Part shown: positions 43,662-53,779 of the stretch, in pieces
Numbering within the stretch: the stretch's first letter is position 1
Layout: every line of letters starts with the position of its first letter
Assembly: GCA_037134895.1 (NCBI GenBank)
Contig: JBAXLI010000015.1
Coordinates: 1-64,000 of the forward strand
Source: CAIRDP01 sp037134895
Lineage (GTDB): Bacteria > Bacteroidota > Bacteroidia > Bacteroidales > FEN-979
Direction of reading: 5' to 3'
Length of the DNA: 64,000 nucleotides
Program-made: the position numbers and the translations under genes
Notes under the pieces: model-generated
The model's database searches: none
What the model saw: only the letters and a program-made list of their open reading frames with translations
Told to the model about the DNA's origin: nothing

Positions 43662-45218
43662 ATGACCAGCAAATTAAGATTACCTGCCATCATGCTTTTT
43701 TCCTGGGTGTTGATACCGCTCTTCTCCTGCCAGGGAAACCGATTGAAAACCGATGAAAGGAAACTTGCAGAAGACATGCTTGGAAAAGAAAAGGAGGCAG
43801 AGGAGGCTGAACGAAAGTCTGGCGAACAAAGGCTTTCAGATACCCTCAGAAAACTGCCCCCGGGATTCAGATTCAAAGAGGAGCGTAAGGCCGACCCGTC
43901 CAAGCCTCCTGTTGTGATTGATATTGCAGGAAGCCTTGGTAATATAAGGGAATTCAAGCTTTCAGATGTAGCCTCAAAAATAACTTACATCAGGATCCAG
44001 AAAGTTCCCGATACCGGCTTTGCAAGGGCAATGAAGTTCAAGTACTGCCTGATGGAAAAGAATATCGTTGCAGTAAATCCATCAGGCATACTGCTCTTCA
44101 CAAGGGATGGGAAATTCATCAGTACGATCGTAAAAAATGAATTTACAGGCATTGAAGTCACATCGAAGATGATGGTAGTAAGGGCCGATAACACATTTAT
44201 CGGGGGAGGGAATTCGGTTTGGGCGCAGGGCAATAACCTCTATTATAAATACAGGAATTCTCTTACCGGGCAATCTTATATCATGGAGTACGATTGTTCC
44301 CAGGTTCCCATCAGCCTCAACACCGCGTTTGATCCTGAGAAACCCCGTCAGATCAGGGCCCTGGGCAATATTGCCGTTGATCTCAACCCGGGAAGCAAGT
44401 CTCCCCCGAAGAAAGGCCCTTCAAATGGGATGTGGAGCGCAGGATCAGATTATTTGTATAAAACCGTTGGAGCTTTCATGCTTGATAAAAATACCTACTC
44501 CCGGCAGCTTGGAGATATGTTTAATCTTAAAAGCAACTACATGCTGGGAATTTTTAATACAAGGGGCGATACACTTACAACTTTCACCCAGTTTGAAAAA
44601 CTCCAGTCTTTTAACAAAAGCCTGATGCGAAACACCGACGGGGGTGAACAATACGAACAAAACGGGAAGCTCTTCTTCCGGAATGCGTTTAATGATACGG
44701 TATTCAGGGTGATTCCCCCCAACCGGCTGATGCCTGTGTATGTTCTGAATCTCGGCAAATTCAAGCTTTCTAAAAAAGAAGGACTTGACCCTGATTTCAA
44801 TCTCAATGGAAAGATCATCCCCCAAAGCTGGGCCGAGGGCAGGAACTATGTTTTTATAACATTTTCAAAAGACAGCTATGATTGCTTCAATACAAGAAAA
44901 AGCAAACAACTGAAAACCTATTTTGCCCTGTTTGAAAAAGCAAGCCGCAAACTGTACATTGTGAAAGGTGATCCGCATAACTATGAGGAGGAAATCCTGC
45001 TGAACAATATTGATGGCGGATTGCCGGTTTGGCCCTCCGCATATATGATCGGAAATAACGGCGAGATCATGGTTTCACTTAAGGGAAGTGACCTGAAAGC
45101 AAGGGTCAGGTCGGATCAGTTCAAAAGATCAGCAGCCCCTGCCAGTAAAAAAAATGAATTAAAGAAACTTGCTGACTCTGTATCTGATTCAGAAGATATC
45201 CTGATGATCGTTGAATAA
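43662..45218 (+). CDS. 6-bladed beta-propeller lipoprotein inside the permease operon
   Basis: A 518-residue protein with a type II signal peptide and lipobox LFSC (Cys about 25), then a charged Lys/Glu-rich coiled segment (about 30-65). The rest has repeated strand phrases of 6-bladed beta-propellers (DUF4934-like): LSDVASKITYIRIQKVPD, NIVAVNPSGILLFTRDGKFISTIV, GTRGDTL-type turns and NGKLFFRNAFNDTVFRV. It lies between permeases 5 and 6 with gaps of 13 and 10 bp, so it is part of the operon. An outer-membrane or periplasmic substrate-binding or scaffold role is inference. Confidence 0.75.
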   Translation: MTSKLRLPAIMLFSWVLIPLFSCQGNRLKTDERKLAEDMLGKEKEAEEAERKSGEQRLSDTLRKLPPGFRFKEERKADPSKPPVVIDIAGSLGNIREFKLSDVASKITYIRIQKVPDTGFARAMKFKYCLMEKNIVAVNPSGILLFTRDGKFISTIVKNEFTGIEVTSKMMVVRADNTFIGGGNSVWAQGNNLYYKYRNSLTGQSYIMEYDCSQVPISLNTAFDPEKPRQIRALGNIAVDLNPGSKSPPKKGPSNGMWSAGSDYLYKTVGAFMLDKNTYSRQLGDMFNLKSNYMLGIFNTRGDTLTTFTQFEKLQSFNKSLMRNTDGGEQYEQNGKLFFRNAFNDTVFRVIPPNRLMPVYVLNLGKFKLSKKEGLDPDFNLNGKIIPQSWAEGRNYVFITFSKDSYDCFNTRKSKQLKTYFALFEKASRKLYIVKGDPHNYEEEILLNNIDGGLPVWPSAYMIGNNGEIMVSLKGSDLKARVRSDQFKRSAAPASKKNELKKLADSVSDSEDILMIVE

Positions 45219-45228
45219 TTATTGACCC

Positions 45229-47625
45229 ATGATCTGGCAACTGAAAGTACTGACCCGGAATTTCATCAATAAACCTGTTTATTCCTTTATCACGTTTATG
45301 GGGTTCACGATTGGCGTGATGGCCAGCTTATTGATCTATTTGTGGGTTTACAACGAACTCAGTTACGAAAAATTCCATCCTGATCATGATAGGATATACA
45401 GGGTGCTCACCCTGGTAAGAGAGGGAGATGAAATTGTGAAATCGGCGGGTTGCTACCGTCCTTTGGCCAAAACCCTGAAGGCTTCGTTTCCACAGATCGA
45501 AAATGCCACATACCTTAGTTTTGATTCGGAAGATTCCCCTTTGTCGGTTGAAAAAGGAGGTGATAAAATTGAAGCCCGCGGACTGACTACCAACGATGAT
45601 TTATTTGCTGTTTTCGGCGGATTTGCATTCATCGAAGGCACTCCTGAAAAGGCATTTTTGAACCCCTCAAATATTGTGCTTTCTGAAGATGTTGCGAAAA
45701 AGCTTTTCGGGAATAAGCCAGCCCTTGGCAAAACGGTCATCAGTGATAAATATGACAAAGAGGTCTACACAGTAAGTGGTGTTGTGAGGATCCCCCGCCA
45801 AAGCCATATAGCCTTCGGGTTTATCCTTCCCGAAAGAAGCCGTCATTATGCAAGGTTTGCAAATGACTGGAGTGACAAGGCTCATGTTCGCGTATATATT
45901 AAGCTAACAGAAAATGCAGTTATAGATGAGAAATTCCTCGGGGAGATCACCAATCATCTCAGCCGTGTTTCCCGGTTTCCCGATAAGCTTCTTTTTCAGC
46001 CTCTGACCGATATTCACCTTCATACCGATTACCCTACTTACTTCTATGACAAAAATATCAGCAGTTACAAATATATCGTGATATTTTCCTCCCTGGCATT
46101 CCTGATCATACTAATGGCGGCTCTTAATTTTTCAGTACTGTCGGTAGCAAGGTCTTCGGAGCGATCGACGGAAATTGGTCTTAAAAAGGTCTGCGGAGCC
46201 GAACGCACAGAAATCACAATTCAGTTTATGGCAGAATCCATGCTGCAAACATTCGGTGCCACTGTACTTGCACTCTTCCTCATCTGGCTCATCCTTCCCT
46301 GGTTCAACGGATTTACCGGGCAGGATCTAAGCCTGCGTTTTTCATTCGGATTTCTTCTCACGTTGTTCATGTTAACAATATTGGCAGGGGTTGTTGCAGG
46401 TATTTATCCATCCTTGTATCTTTCTTCCTTAAAACCTTTGAATATCTTCAGGGGAGGGAGCCAGACCGGATCCAAAGAGGGATTTACCCGTTTACTGGTC
46501 GTTTTCCAATTCGGCATAGCAGCCTTCTTCATCATAGCCGCAACAGTCTTTGTAAAACAGCTGAACTACATCAATGGCAAGGACCTGGGGTTCGACAGGA
46601 ATAACATAGTAGTTGTCCCCACAGGACTCTGGTATGAAAACAAAACTTTTAAAAATGAACTCCTCCGGAACCCGAACATCCTGAGTGTTTCAGCAACCAC
46701 TTACGCTCCTGTTGACTTTGAATGGCAAAGTACATTTGCTGTGGAGCATGGTAACCGGATTGACAGCATAAGGGCTTCAATGTTTTGGGTGGATGAGGAT
46801 TTTGCTAAAACATACCGGCTACAGGTAACCAAAGGACAGTTCCTGCAGATGGATTATGATGCTTTCTGGAAAACCACGGAAAAGGATACCGCGAAAAAAG
46901 CACCTGGCAGCAGCGGCTTTTCTTTACCTGTCGTCATCAATGAAGCTGCCGAAAAAGCGCTGAGGTTTGAAAACCCCATAGGGCAAAAAATAGGTGAGTA
47001 CGTGATTGTTGGTGTAGTAAAGGACTTTAACTTTCGTCCCCTTCAGTATGCAATAGGGCCATTGATTATGACTAATGACCCACAGAACATCATGACCATG
47101 AATATCAGGATTTCGGATAAAAATAAAGGGGAAACCCTTAAATTCATCCGCGATACATACAGGAAAAACAGGGATTCCAGGAGCTTTTCATACAGCTATT
47201 TTGATGAGCTTATGTCACAGAAGTACCAGGATGAGATCCGTTTGAGAAACCTTACGCTGGTGTTTTCATTCCTTGCGATCATTATCTCGATGCTTGGAAT
47301 ACTTGGGATGGCAGTTTTTTCTTGTGAAAGGCGTACAAGGGAGATCGGCATCCGCAAGGTAAACGGGGCATCCGCAATCCAGATGGTATTCATGCTGAAC
47401 AGGGATTTCCTCAAATGGGTTGCGATTGCCGTAATCATTGCCAGTCCGGTCGCATGGATTGTCCTTAACCGCTGGCTTGAAGGATTTGCCTACAGAACAG
47501 CCCTGAGCTGGTGGATCTTTGTTCTTGCAGCCATCTCCTCAATCGCCATAGCCATCACGGCGATCAGCTGGCAAACCATCAGGGTAGCAACAGGAAATCC
47601 TGTCAATGCCTTGAGAAATGAATAA
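45229..47625 (+). CDS. FtsX/MacB-like ABC permease 6 of 8
   Basis: A 798-residue protein with the duplicated MacB layout. Coupling motifs are TEIGLKKVCGA (about 313) and REIGIRKVNGA (about 702). The first periplasmic domain has YEKFHPDHDRIYRVLTL. It starts 10 bp after the propeller lipoprotein stop. The N-terminus (MIWQLKVLTRNFINKPVYSF) differs from permeases 2 and 4. Helices and both core domains look complete, so it should be functional. Confidence 0.9.
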   Translation: MIWQLKVLTRNFINKPVYSFITFMGFTIGVMASLLIYLWVYNELSYEKFHPDHDRIYRVLTLVREGDEIVKSAGCYRPLAKTLKASFPQIENATYLSFDSEDSPLSVEKGGDKIEARGLTTNDDLFAVFGGFAFIEGTPEKAFLNPSNIVLSEDVAKKLFGNKPALGKTVISDKYDKEVYTVSGVVRIPRQSHIAFGFILPERSRHYARFANDWSDKAHVRVYIKLTENAVIDEKFLGEITNHLSRVSRFPDKLLFQPLTDIHLHTDYPTYFYDKNISSYKYIVIFSSLAFLIILMAALNFSVLSVARSSERSTEIGLKKVCGAERTEITIQFMAESMLQTFGATVLALFLIWLILPWFNGFTGQDLSLRFSFGFLLTLFMLTILAGVVAGIYPSLYLSSLKPLNIFRGGSQTGSKEGFTRLLVVFQFGIAAFFIIAATVFVKQLNYINGKDLGFDRNNIVVVPTGLWYENKTFKNELLRNPNILSVSATTYAPVDFEWQSTFAVEHGNRIDSIRASMFWVDEDFAKTYRLQVTKGQFLQMDYDAFWKTTEKDTAKKAPGSSGFSLPVVINEAAEKALRFENPIGQKIGEYVIVGVVKDFNFRPLQYAIGPLIMTNDPQNIMTMNIRISDKNKGETLKFIRDTYRKNRDSRSFSYSYFDELMSQKYQDEIRLRNLTLVFSFLAIIISMLGILGMAVFSCERRTREIGIRKVNGASAIQMVFMLNRDFLKWVAIAVIIASPVAWIVLNRWLEGFAYRTALSWWIFVLAAISSIAIAITAISWQTIRVATGNPVNALRNE

Positions 47626-47651
47626 ATCAGAACCTCTAACAATCTGAAATT

Positions 47652-49967
47652 ATGTTCAGGCACATTTTAAAGATCACGTTCAGGAATTACAGCAAGAACT
47701 TGTTGTTTACCCTGATCATAGTATTCGGACTGGCCGTAAGCATGTCGACGATACTGGTTATTTCAAGGTATGTTATACGGGAATACAGTACCGATAAATT
47801 CCATAAAGAGTATGATAACCTGTTTCTTCTGCTGAACATTGCCTCTGATGGCAACAGTTCAACGGTAAAAGAGGATTGGGCCGAAAAACTCAAATCAGGC
47901 TATCCCGAGGTCAAAGAATATTGCCGCATCGACAGGATTGAACTCGATATGGTAAATCAGCAAGGACCAGTCAGGATGAATAAAGTCTTGTCAACAGATC
48001 CCTCATTTTTCAAATTGTTTTCCTTCCCTCTCGTAAAAGGGGATACATCGGGGCCACTGAAAGATATCCAATCAATAATTCTCACCGAAAGCACCGCTAA
48101 AAAGTTTTTTGGAAAGGAGGATCCGATCGGTAAAACGATCAGAGTAAAAATGGAGAAAGAAGAAAGCATATTAACTGTAACTGCCTTAGCCAAAGACCCG
48201 CCGGCCGAGTCGAGGATACAGTTTGAAGCCCTTGTTTCATTTGAAAACAAATCATTCCATTTCAGGATGATGTCTTTCGGTAACCCGAACAAACCAGGCG
48301 GTTACACAACGATCTTTATGTGTGATATATACCTGCTCCTCCACAGTAAAGCAAACATCCCTCTTATCGATAATAAGCTGAAGAAAGAATCCTATACATC
48401 TTCGAAGGAACATGATTTTTTTTTCTACCTGAAACTTCAACCTTATTCAGATCTGTATTTTGACAAGTCGGGGAGCGACAGTTTCAAACATGGCGACAAG
48501 ATGATGCTGTTTGTGTTTTTATCACTCGCGGTGCTTCTGATATTGCTGGCCTGTATAAATTACATAAACCTAAGCACGATCAAGGCATTTTCGAGGGCCA
48601 GGGAGATCGCCCTGAAAAAAGTTTCGGGTGCTTCACGCCCCATGCTTGTAAGGCAATTCCTGTTTGAATCGGTGGGATTATCATGCATTGCTTTCGCTCT
48701 TGCCCTTGCCTTTTCAGGCTACATGGCAAATGCATTTGGGAAAATGGTGAATACCGAGGTGGATGTTTCCTGGTTTTATCACTTTCCGCAGGGTTTATGG
48801 ATCTTCATGATCACGGTGGTTCTCGGCCTTATTTCAGGATATTATCCGGCCATGTATTTGTCAAAATTCAAAACTTCGGAATTATTCAAAAGGCAGAGAT
48901 TCAGCGGGAAATTCAGCTTGTTCCTTCCGAAAAACCTCTTCATTTTTCAGTTCACTATTGCAATCGCACTCATCATATCAGCAATTGTCATAAAAAACCA
49001 GCTGAGGTTTATCAATGACAAGGATCTTGGATTTGACAAGAACCAATTGTTGCATATCAGTCTTCCATCGGATATCAAACCATTTGCATTGAAAGAGGAA
49101 TTGCTGAAATACCCTGGCATTTCAGGGGTAACTTTATCTTATGGAATTCCCGGCAACCTGGCTGCAACAGATGGGACAAACTGGTTTATGTTCATCGATT
49201 CTTCATTTATTTCAAGCTTTGACATTAAGCTTATAGAGGGAAGGAACGTTGCACCCGGGGATAAGAATGTATGCCTGGTAAACGAGACTTTGGTAAAGGC
49301 AAATAAGTGGGAAAATTACCGGGGAAAACTTCTGGGCAACAATGAAGTGATAGGTGTTGTAAAAGATTTTCACACCAGTTCCCTGTACGAAAAAATTGTA
49401 CCTCTCGAAATGGATTTCAATACATCCTATCTCTCTGATATGACAATCAGGCTTGAAGGTAAGAGCGTTACAGGGACTATTAATCTCATCAAATCATCCT
49501 GGAAAAAAATGGCCCCATATTCTCCTATGGAGTATTTCTTTTATGACGATTGGTTCGACAAGCAATACAGGAAAGAAGAAGCCTTCGGATCGCTGATCTC
49601 GGTATTCACCCTGATCGCAATAATAATCTCCTGCCTGGGTTTGTTCGGCCTTCTGGCATACCTGATAGAGAGAAGATCAAAAGAAATTGGCATACGGAAG
49701 ATCAACGGGGCAAAAATTATTGAGATTATGGTCATGCTCAATAAAGACTTTGCCAGGTGGGTTGGTATTTCCTTTATCCTGGCCACTCCCATTGCCTGGT
49801 TTGTAATGCATAAGTGGCTTGAGAATTTTGCTTACAAAACAAAGCTTGACTGGTGGTTCTTTGCATTTGCAGGCATCATCGCCTTGCTGATCGCTTTATT
49901 CACCGTGAGCTGGAAAAGCTGGTTTGCTGCAAGCCGCAACCCTGCTGAAGTCATCAGGGAAGAGTAA
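47652..49967 (+). CDS. FtsX/MacB-like ABC permease 7 of 8
   Basis: A 771-residue protein, the shortest of the eight. Coupling motifs are REIALKKVSGA (about 315) and KEIGIRKINGA (about 675). The second periplasmic domain is shorter than in its neighbours, which accounts for most of the size difference. The first core domain begins REYSTDKFHKEYDNLFLL rather than the usual ELSYDRF phrase. It begins 26 bp after permease 6 with no visible regulatory site between. Confidence 0.9.
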   Translation: MFRHILKITFRNYSKNLLFTLIIVFGLAVSMSTILVISRYVIREYSTDKFHKEYDNLFLLLNIASDGNSSTVKEDWAEKLKSGYPEVKEYCRIDRIELDMVNQQGPVRMNKVLSTDPSFFKLFSFPLVKGDTSGPLKDIQSIILTESTAKKFFGKEDPIGKTIRVKMEKEESILTVTALAKDPPAESRIQFEALVSFENKSFHFRMMSFGNPNKPGGYTTIFMCDIYLLLHSKANIPLIDNKLKKESYTSSKEHDFFFYLKLQPYSDLYFDKSGSDSFKHGDKMMLFVFLSLAVLLILLACINYINLSTIKAFSRAREIALKKVSGASRPMLVRQFLFESVGLSCIAFALALAFSGYMANAFGKMVNTEVDVSWFYHFPQGLWIFMITVVLGLISGYYPAMYLSKFKTSELFKRQRFSGKFSLFLPKNLFIFQFTIAIALIISAIVIKNQLRFINDKDLGFDKNQLLHISLPSDIKPFALKEELLKYPGISGVTLSYGIPGNLAATDGTNWFMFIDSSFISSFDIKLIEGRNVAPGDKNVCLVNETLVKANKWENYRGKLLGNNEVIGVVKDFHTSSLYEKIVPLEMDFNTSYLSDMTIRLEGKSVTGTINLIKSSWKKMAPYSPMEYFFYDDWFDKQYRKEEAFGSLISVFTLIAIIISCLGLFGLLAYLIERRSKEIGIRKINGAKIIEIMVMLNKDFARWVGISFILATPIAWFVMHKWLENFAYKTKLDWWFFAFAGIIALLIALFTVSWKSWFAASRNPAEVIREE

Positions 49968-50012
49968 GATAATAACATTAAAAACTGAAGGCTGAACATT
50001 CGGTTTCAAACT

Positions 50013-52349
50013 ATGATCCGGAATTTCTATACTACGGCGATAAGGAACCTGTTGCGCGACAAGATGGCAAATCTTGCCAACATCCTGGGCTTGTCGTTAG
50101 GGATGGCCACTTTTCTTGTAATCATCTTATGGGTTCACGACGAATTAAGCTATGACCGTTTTCATAAGGATTTCAGGCAGACCTATAAACTGGTCAACAA
50201 TATGGGCAAGGGCTGGTTTGAGACCTCACCGTTTTTACTCACAGAACATCTTAAACAGGATTTCCCTGAGGTTGATAAAACAACCAGGGATTTTTCAATG
50301 ACGCGTTTGATCAGTTACAATGACAAGCACTTTCGTGAATCCTGCGGATTTGTTGACCCTGATTTTTTCAACATTTTTTCTTTCCCGCTGGTTCGGGGGA
50401 GCACCGAACATATTTTCGATATCGAAAAATCTGTCGTTATAAGCGAGAATATGGCAAACAAACTTTTCGGGAATGAAAGCCCGGTTGGGAAATACCTTGA
50501 TGTCGCATTCAGGGGGAAATACCTTGTAAGCGGAATCATGAAAAACTTACCCGAAAATACAACATTTCAGTATGACATTCTTTTTCCTTTGAAGGATATT
50601 CTAAAACAGAAAATCTTCAACGGCGACGATATTTGGGGATATGATGTCCAGTCCTATGTGAAACTTAAACATGGAACAGATGTCGATGCATTCAGGGCAA
50701 AAATGGCCGGTACATGCAATAAATATGATCCGCGCAAAGGTGATTTCACATGCATAAATGACATACAAAACATTGGAGAACTAAGGTTATACGCAAGGAA
50801 CGGGACCCAGGGGATATTGTACGTAAAAATTTTTATACTCATTGCGATCTTCATTCTCGTGATCGCCTGCGTGAATTTCATCAATTTCACAACAGCACGC
50901 TCCGGCATCCGCAATAAAGAAATCGGCATACACAAAGTCAACGGCGCCACAAGGTTTTCGCTGGTAAGAAAGTTGACCGGGGAAGCAGTTCTTATATCAT
51001 TCCTTTCGATGTTCATAGCATTTTTGCTGGTCACCGCAATCCTTCCGGAAGTCAACACGATGATGGATAAAAAATTGTCATTCGGATCGTTTTCCGGACT
51101 CTGGCTGGTATGTATTTTCGTCATTATCCCGCTGTTCACAGGTATCCTCTCAGGCATCTTCCCTTCCTTGATCCTTTCTTCACTGAACCCGGCCACAACG
51201 CTTTCATTAAAAGCACTACCTTCAAGTACTTCGGCATTTCTACGGAAATCACTCGTTGTTTTTCAATTCAGTATCGCGATCATTATCATGATATGCTCAT
51301 GGATAACTTACAGGCAACTCAACCTGATGCTTGACAAGGACCTTGGTTTTGATAAGGAAAATATCCTGGTCTTCAGCAACAACAGGTTACTTGGGAAAAA
51401 TTATTATGCTTTCAGGACAGAACTTCTCAGGAACAGCAGGATCAGCCAGGTTACTTACGCAAGCAGTCTTCCCGTAAACATATCAAACAGCAATCCTGTG
51501 ACAAAAAAAGGACAGTCGAAAGATGAAGGGATTTTCGTCAAGTATGCAAGAGTTGGAAATGATTATTTCAGTCTTTTCGGCATGAAGATCCTAGAAGGCC
51601 GTGATTTTAATGCAAATTTTAAGGGTGATTCGGCGAGTTGTATTGTCAATGAAGAATTCGTCAGGACCCTGGCGATCAGTAACCCTGTTGGCTCTGAAAT
51701 CGTCCTTTGGGGAGCAAATCTTAAGATCACAGGAGTTGTTAAGAATTTCAATGCCCAGTCCCTGCATTCTTCAATTCTTCCTCTCTTGATTTTACCGGCA
51801 ATGGATCCGTATACAAATTTCGTTTTTGTTAAAACTGCGGATAAGCCTGACCCGGAAACCATAAAGTTTATCCGCAAATGCTGGACCGGATTCTCAGGGG
51901 ATTATCCGTTTGAATATACAATGCTCACCGACAGGTTCAGGCAGCAATACGGATTTGATGAGCGCCTGGTTAATTTGTTACTGTATTTCACCCTTATATC
52001 GGTTTTTATTTCAATGCTGGGATTATACAGTTTATCAACTTTTATGATCAGGCAGCTCAGGAGGGAGCTTGCAATACGAAAGGTTTTCGGAGCCCTGCCG
52101 GCAGGCAATGCCCGTTTGCTTGCCACCAGGATTGTAAGGCTGATCCTGTTATCGAACCTTATTGCATGGCCTCTTGCATGGTTGCTTGGTAATCGAATGC
52201 TTCAGACGTACTCTTTCAGGACAGAAATTTCACCCTGGATCTTTTTAATGTCCGGCATGTTGACTCTTTTATTGTCATTACTGATAATCGGGGGTCACAC
52301 CCTGAAAGCTGCAAGGCAGAATCCTGCTGAAGTATTGAATAACCAGTAA
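50013..52349 (+). CDS. FtsX/MacB-like ABC permease 8 of 8
   Basis: A 778-residue protein with the duplicated layout. Coupling motifs are KEIGIHKVNGA (about 300; His for the usual Arg/Lys) and RELAIRKVFGA (about 683). The first periplasmic domain starts ELSYDRFHKDFRQTYKLV. It is the last gene of the run, 45 bp after permease 7. The convergent propeller gene follows after 119 bp. That gap has a 10-bp palindrome (AGTGTACACT at 52376-52385) but no clear hairpin with a T run, so the operon end is not defined. Confidence 0.9.
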   Translation: MIRNFYTTAIRNLLRDKMANLANILGLSLGMATFLVIILWVHDELSYDRFHKDFRQTYKLVNNMGKGWFETSPFLLTEHLKQDFPEVDKTTRDFSMTRLISYNDKHFRESCGFVDPDFFNIFSFPLVRGSTEHIFDIEKSVVISENMANKLFGNESPVGKYLDVAFRGKYLVSGIMKNLPENTTFQYDILFPLKDILKQKIFNGDDIWGYDVQSYVKLKHGTDVDAFRAKMAGTCNKYDPRKGDFTCINDIQNIGELRLYARNGTQGILYVKIFILIAIFILVIACVNFINFTTARSGIRNKEIGIHKVNGATRFSLVRKLTGEAVLISFLSMFIAFLLVTAILPEVNTMMDKKLSFGSFSGLWLVCIFVIIPLFTGILSGIFPSLILSSLNPATTLSLKALPSSTSAFLRKSLVVFQFSIAIIIMICSWITYRQLNLMLDKDLGFDKENILVFSNNRLLGKNYYAFRTELLRNSRISQVTYASSLPVNISNSNPVTKKGQSKDEGIFVKYARVGNDYFSLFGMKILEGRDFNANFKGDSASCIVNEEFVRTLAISNPVGSEIVLWGANLKITGVVKNFNAQSLHSSILPLLILPAMDPYTNFVFVKTADKPDPETIKFIRKCWTGFSGDYPFEYTMLTDRFRQQYGFDERLVNLLLYFTLISVFISMLGLYSLSTFMIRQLRRELAIRKVFGALPAGNARLLATRIVRLILLSNLIAWPLAWLLGNRMLQTYSFRTEISPWIFLMSGMLTLLLSLLIIGGHTLKAARQNPAEVLNNQ

Positions 52350-52468
52350 TTTGCCTGGTAATGCCTTCCCTTCAAAGTGTACACTGAAAATACCGCATAT
52401 CTCCTCTTTTCAGATCAGCTCTTCCATATTAATATAAAAACAATCCTGTTCATTATTATTCACGGAGT

Positions 52469-53689
52469 TCATGACTGTCTGATATCATAAGCCATCAGCA
52501 CCTTCCCATGCCGTATAAACAACATGCCTTTTGCGATTGACATATGCGCCAGACAGGGACCTGATCCGATGGTAACCCTGAAAGAACCTGCAACATCAAC
52601 ATTGTTACCGTTTGGTTTCAGCAAATAGACTTTCCCATCGTTCCCGTCATAGGAGTAGATCCGGTCTTTTGTGGCAATCAATGAAGATTCTTTAATGGTT
52701 TTATTTGAAAATACCAATTTACCGGTATTACGGTCGATGCAGTGAAATCCCATGGCAGCATTCCGGTTTGTCCCGAAGATATGGTCCCCAACAGCGACGG
52801 CCCCGCCCATATATGATCCGGGAACCGAATCGCACCAGGTGAAAGAAAAATCATTATTCTCCGGATTGTAGGAAAATAGTTTTCCGCGTTGCCCATCGTT
52901 GCAGTAAATGCTGGTTTTATTCACAAGGGTTGGAATAATTCCAGGCAAAGAAGTGGTCTTGAAAAATATTTTCCCTGTACTTAAATCAGCAGCAAAAAAG
53001 TATTTTCTTGTCCCGGCAAAAATCATTTTCTTATCCTTATATTCAATGAACACAGGTGATACGTAATCACAGGTATCACTTAAGGATTCAGATTTCCATA
53101 CGGTTTCACCATTTAAATAGTTGAGCGCTACCAACGTCGTTTGATTGCCAGCTGTAGTGAGAATTACCTTATCCTCAACAACCAAAGGGGATTCACAAAA
53201 AGCAAACTCGGGATTTCCAACTGCACCAAATTTTTCGGTACTGTTGAATCTCCACAAAATGCTACCCGTTTTACTGTCGAGACATGCGAAATCTCCATAT
53301 CCGGTAAAAGCGTAAAGCTTGTTTTTGTAATAAGTGGGTGTACACCGGCTCTCAGGCCATTCTCCTTTGTGTGCCCTGCCAAAAGCCTGTTGCCATAATA
53401 CTTTTCCAGTAAAATCGATAGCTGTGAGATATTCCAGTGAATCAATCTTTCCAACAGTAAACACAGTATTCTCGCCTACAATTGCAGAGGTAAAACCATC
53501 CCCCACGCTGTTTACCGCCCATATGCGACGTGGTCCTGATACAGGCCACTCCTTCAGCAGATTTTCTTCGGTGCAGATGCCATCCCGGTTTACTCCCCGC
53601 CATTGAGGCCATTGGGCATTAATACTTTCCGTTACGCCGAGAACAAACAGGAAGAACAACAATAATTGACAATATAGCTGATTTTTCAT
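52469..53689 (-). CDS. secreted PQQ-type beta-propeller protein
   Basis: A 406-residue protein with a signal peptide (1-26, ending INAQ) and then repeated blades with the PQQ/pyrrolo-quinoline repeat signature: YLTAIDFTGKVLWQQAFG, DFACLDSKTGSILWRFNS, TTLVALNYLNGETVWKSES, YFFAADLSTGKIFFKT and FHCIDRNTGKLVFSN. About seven blades can be counted. Such proteins either bind PQQ-like cofactors or act as scaffolds; the dehydrogenase Asp/Ca-binding features were not recognised, so a scaffold is as likely. It is convergent with the permease operon. Confidence 0.75.
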   Translation of the reverse strand: MKNQLYCQLLLFFLFVLGVTESINAQWPQWRGVNRDGICTEENLLKEWPVSGPRRIWAVNSVGDGFTSAIVGENTVFTVGKIDSLEYLTAIDFTGKVLWQQAFGRAHKGEWPESRCTPTYYKNKLYAFTGYGDFACLDSKTGSILWRFNSTEKFGAVGNPEFAFCESPLVVEDKVILTTAGNQTTLVALNYLNGETVWKSESLSDTCDYVSPVFIEYKDKKMIFAGTRKYFFAADLSTGKIFFKTTSLPGIIPTLVNKTSIYCNDGQRGKLFSYNPENNDFSFTWCDSVPGSYMGGAVAVGDHIFGTNRNAAMGFHCIDRNTGKLVFSNKTIKESSLIATKDRIYSYDGNDGKVYLLKPNGNNVDVAGSFRVTIGSGPCLAHMSIAKGMLFIRHGKVLMAYDIRQS

Positions 53690-53779
53690 ATGATATTGGT
53701 TTTATGAATTGAATTATAAATTACGAATCATTGGCGTCGCTTTCTTTCTGACTGGATTAAGAGAAAAATGAACCTGCTG

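Noticed and set aside
52376..52385. Palindrome AGTGTACACT as the terminator of the multi-permease operon
   Set aside because: The 10-bp palindrome has no loop and no T run after it, so it cannot be an ordinary intrinsic terminator. It may be an operator, without further support.
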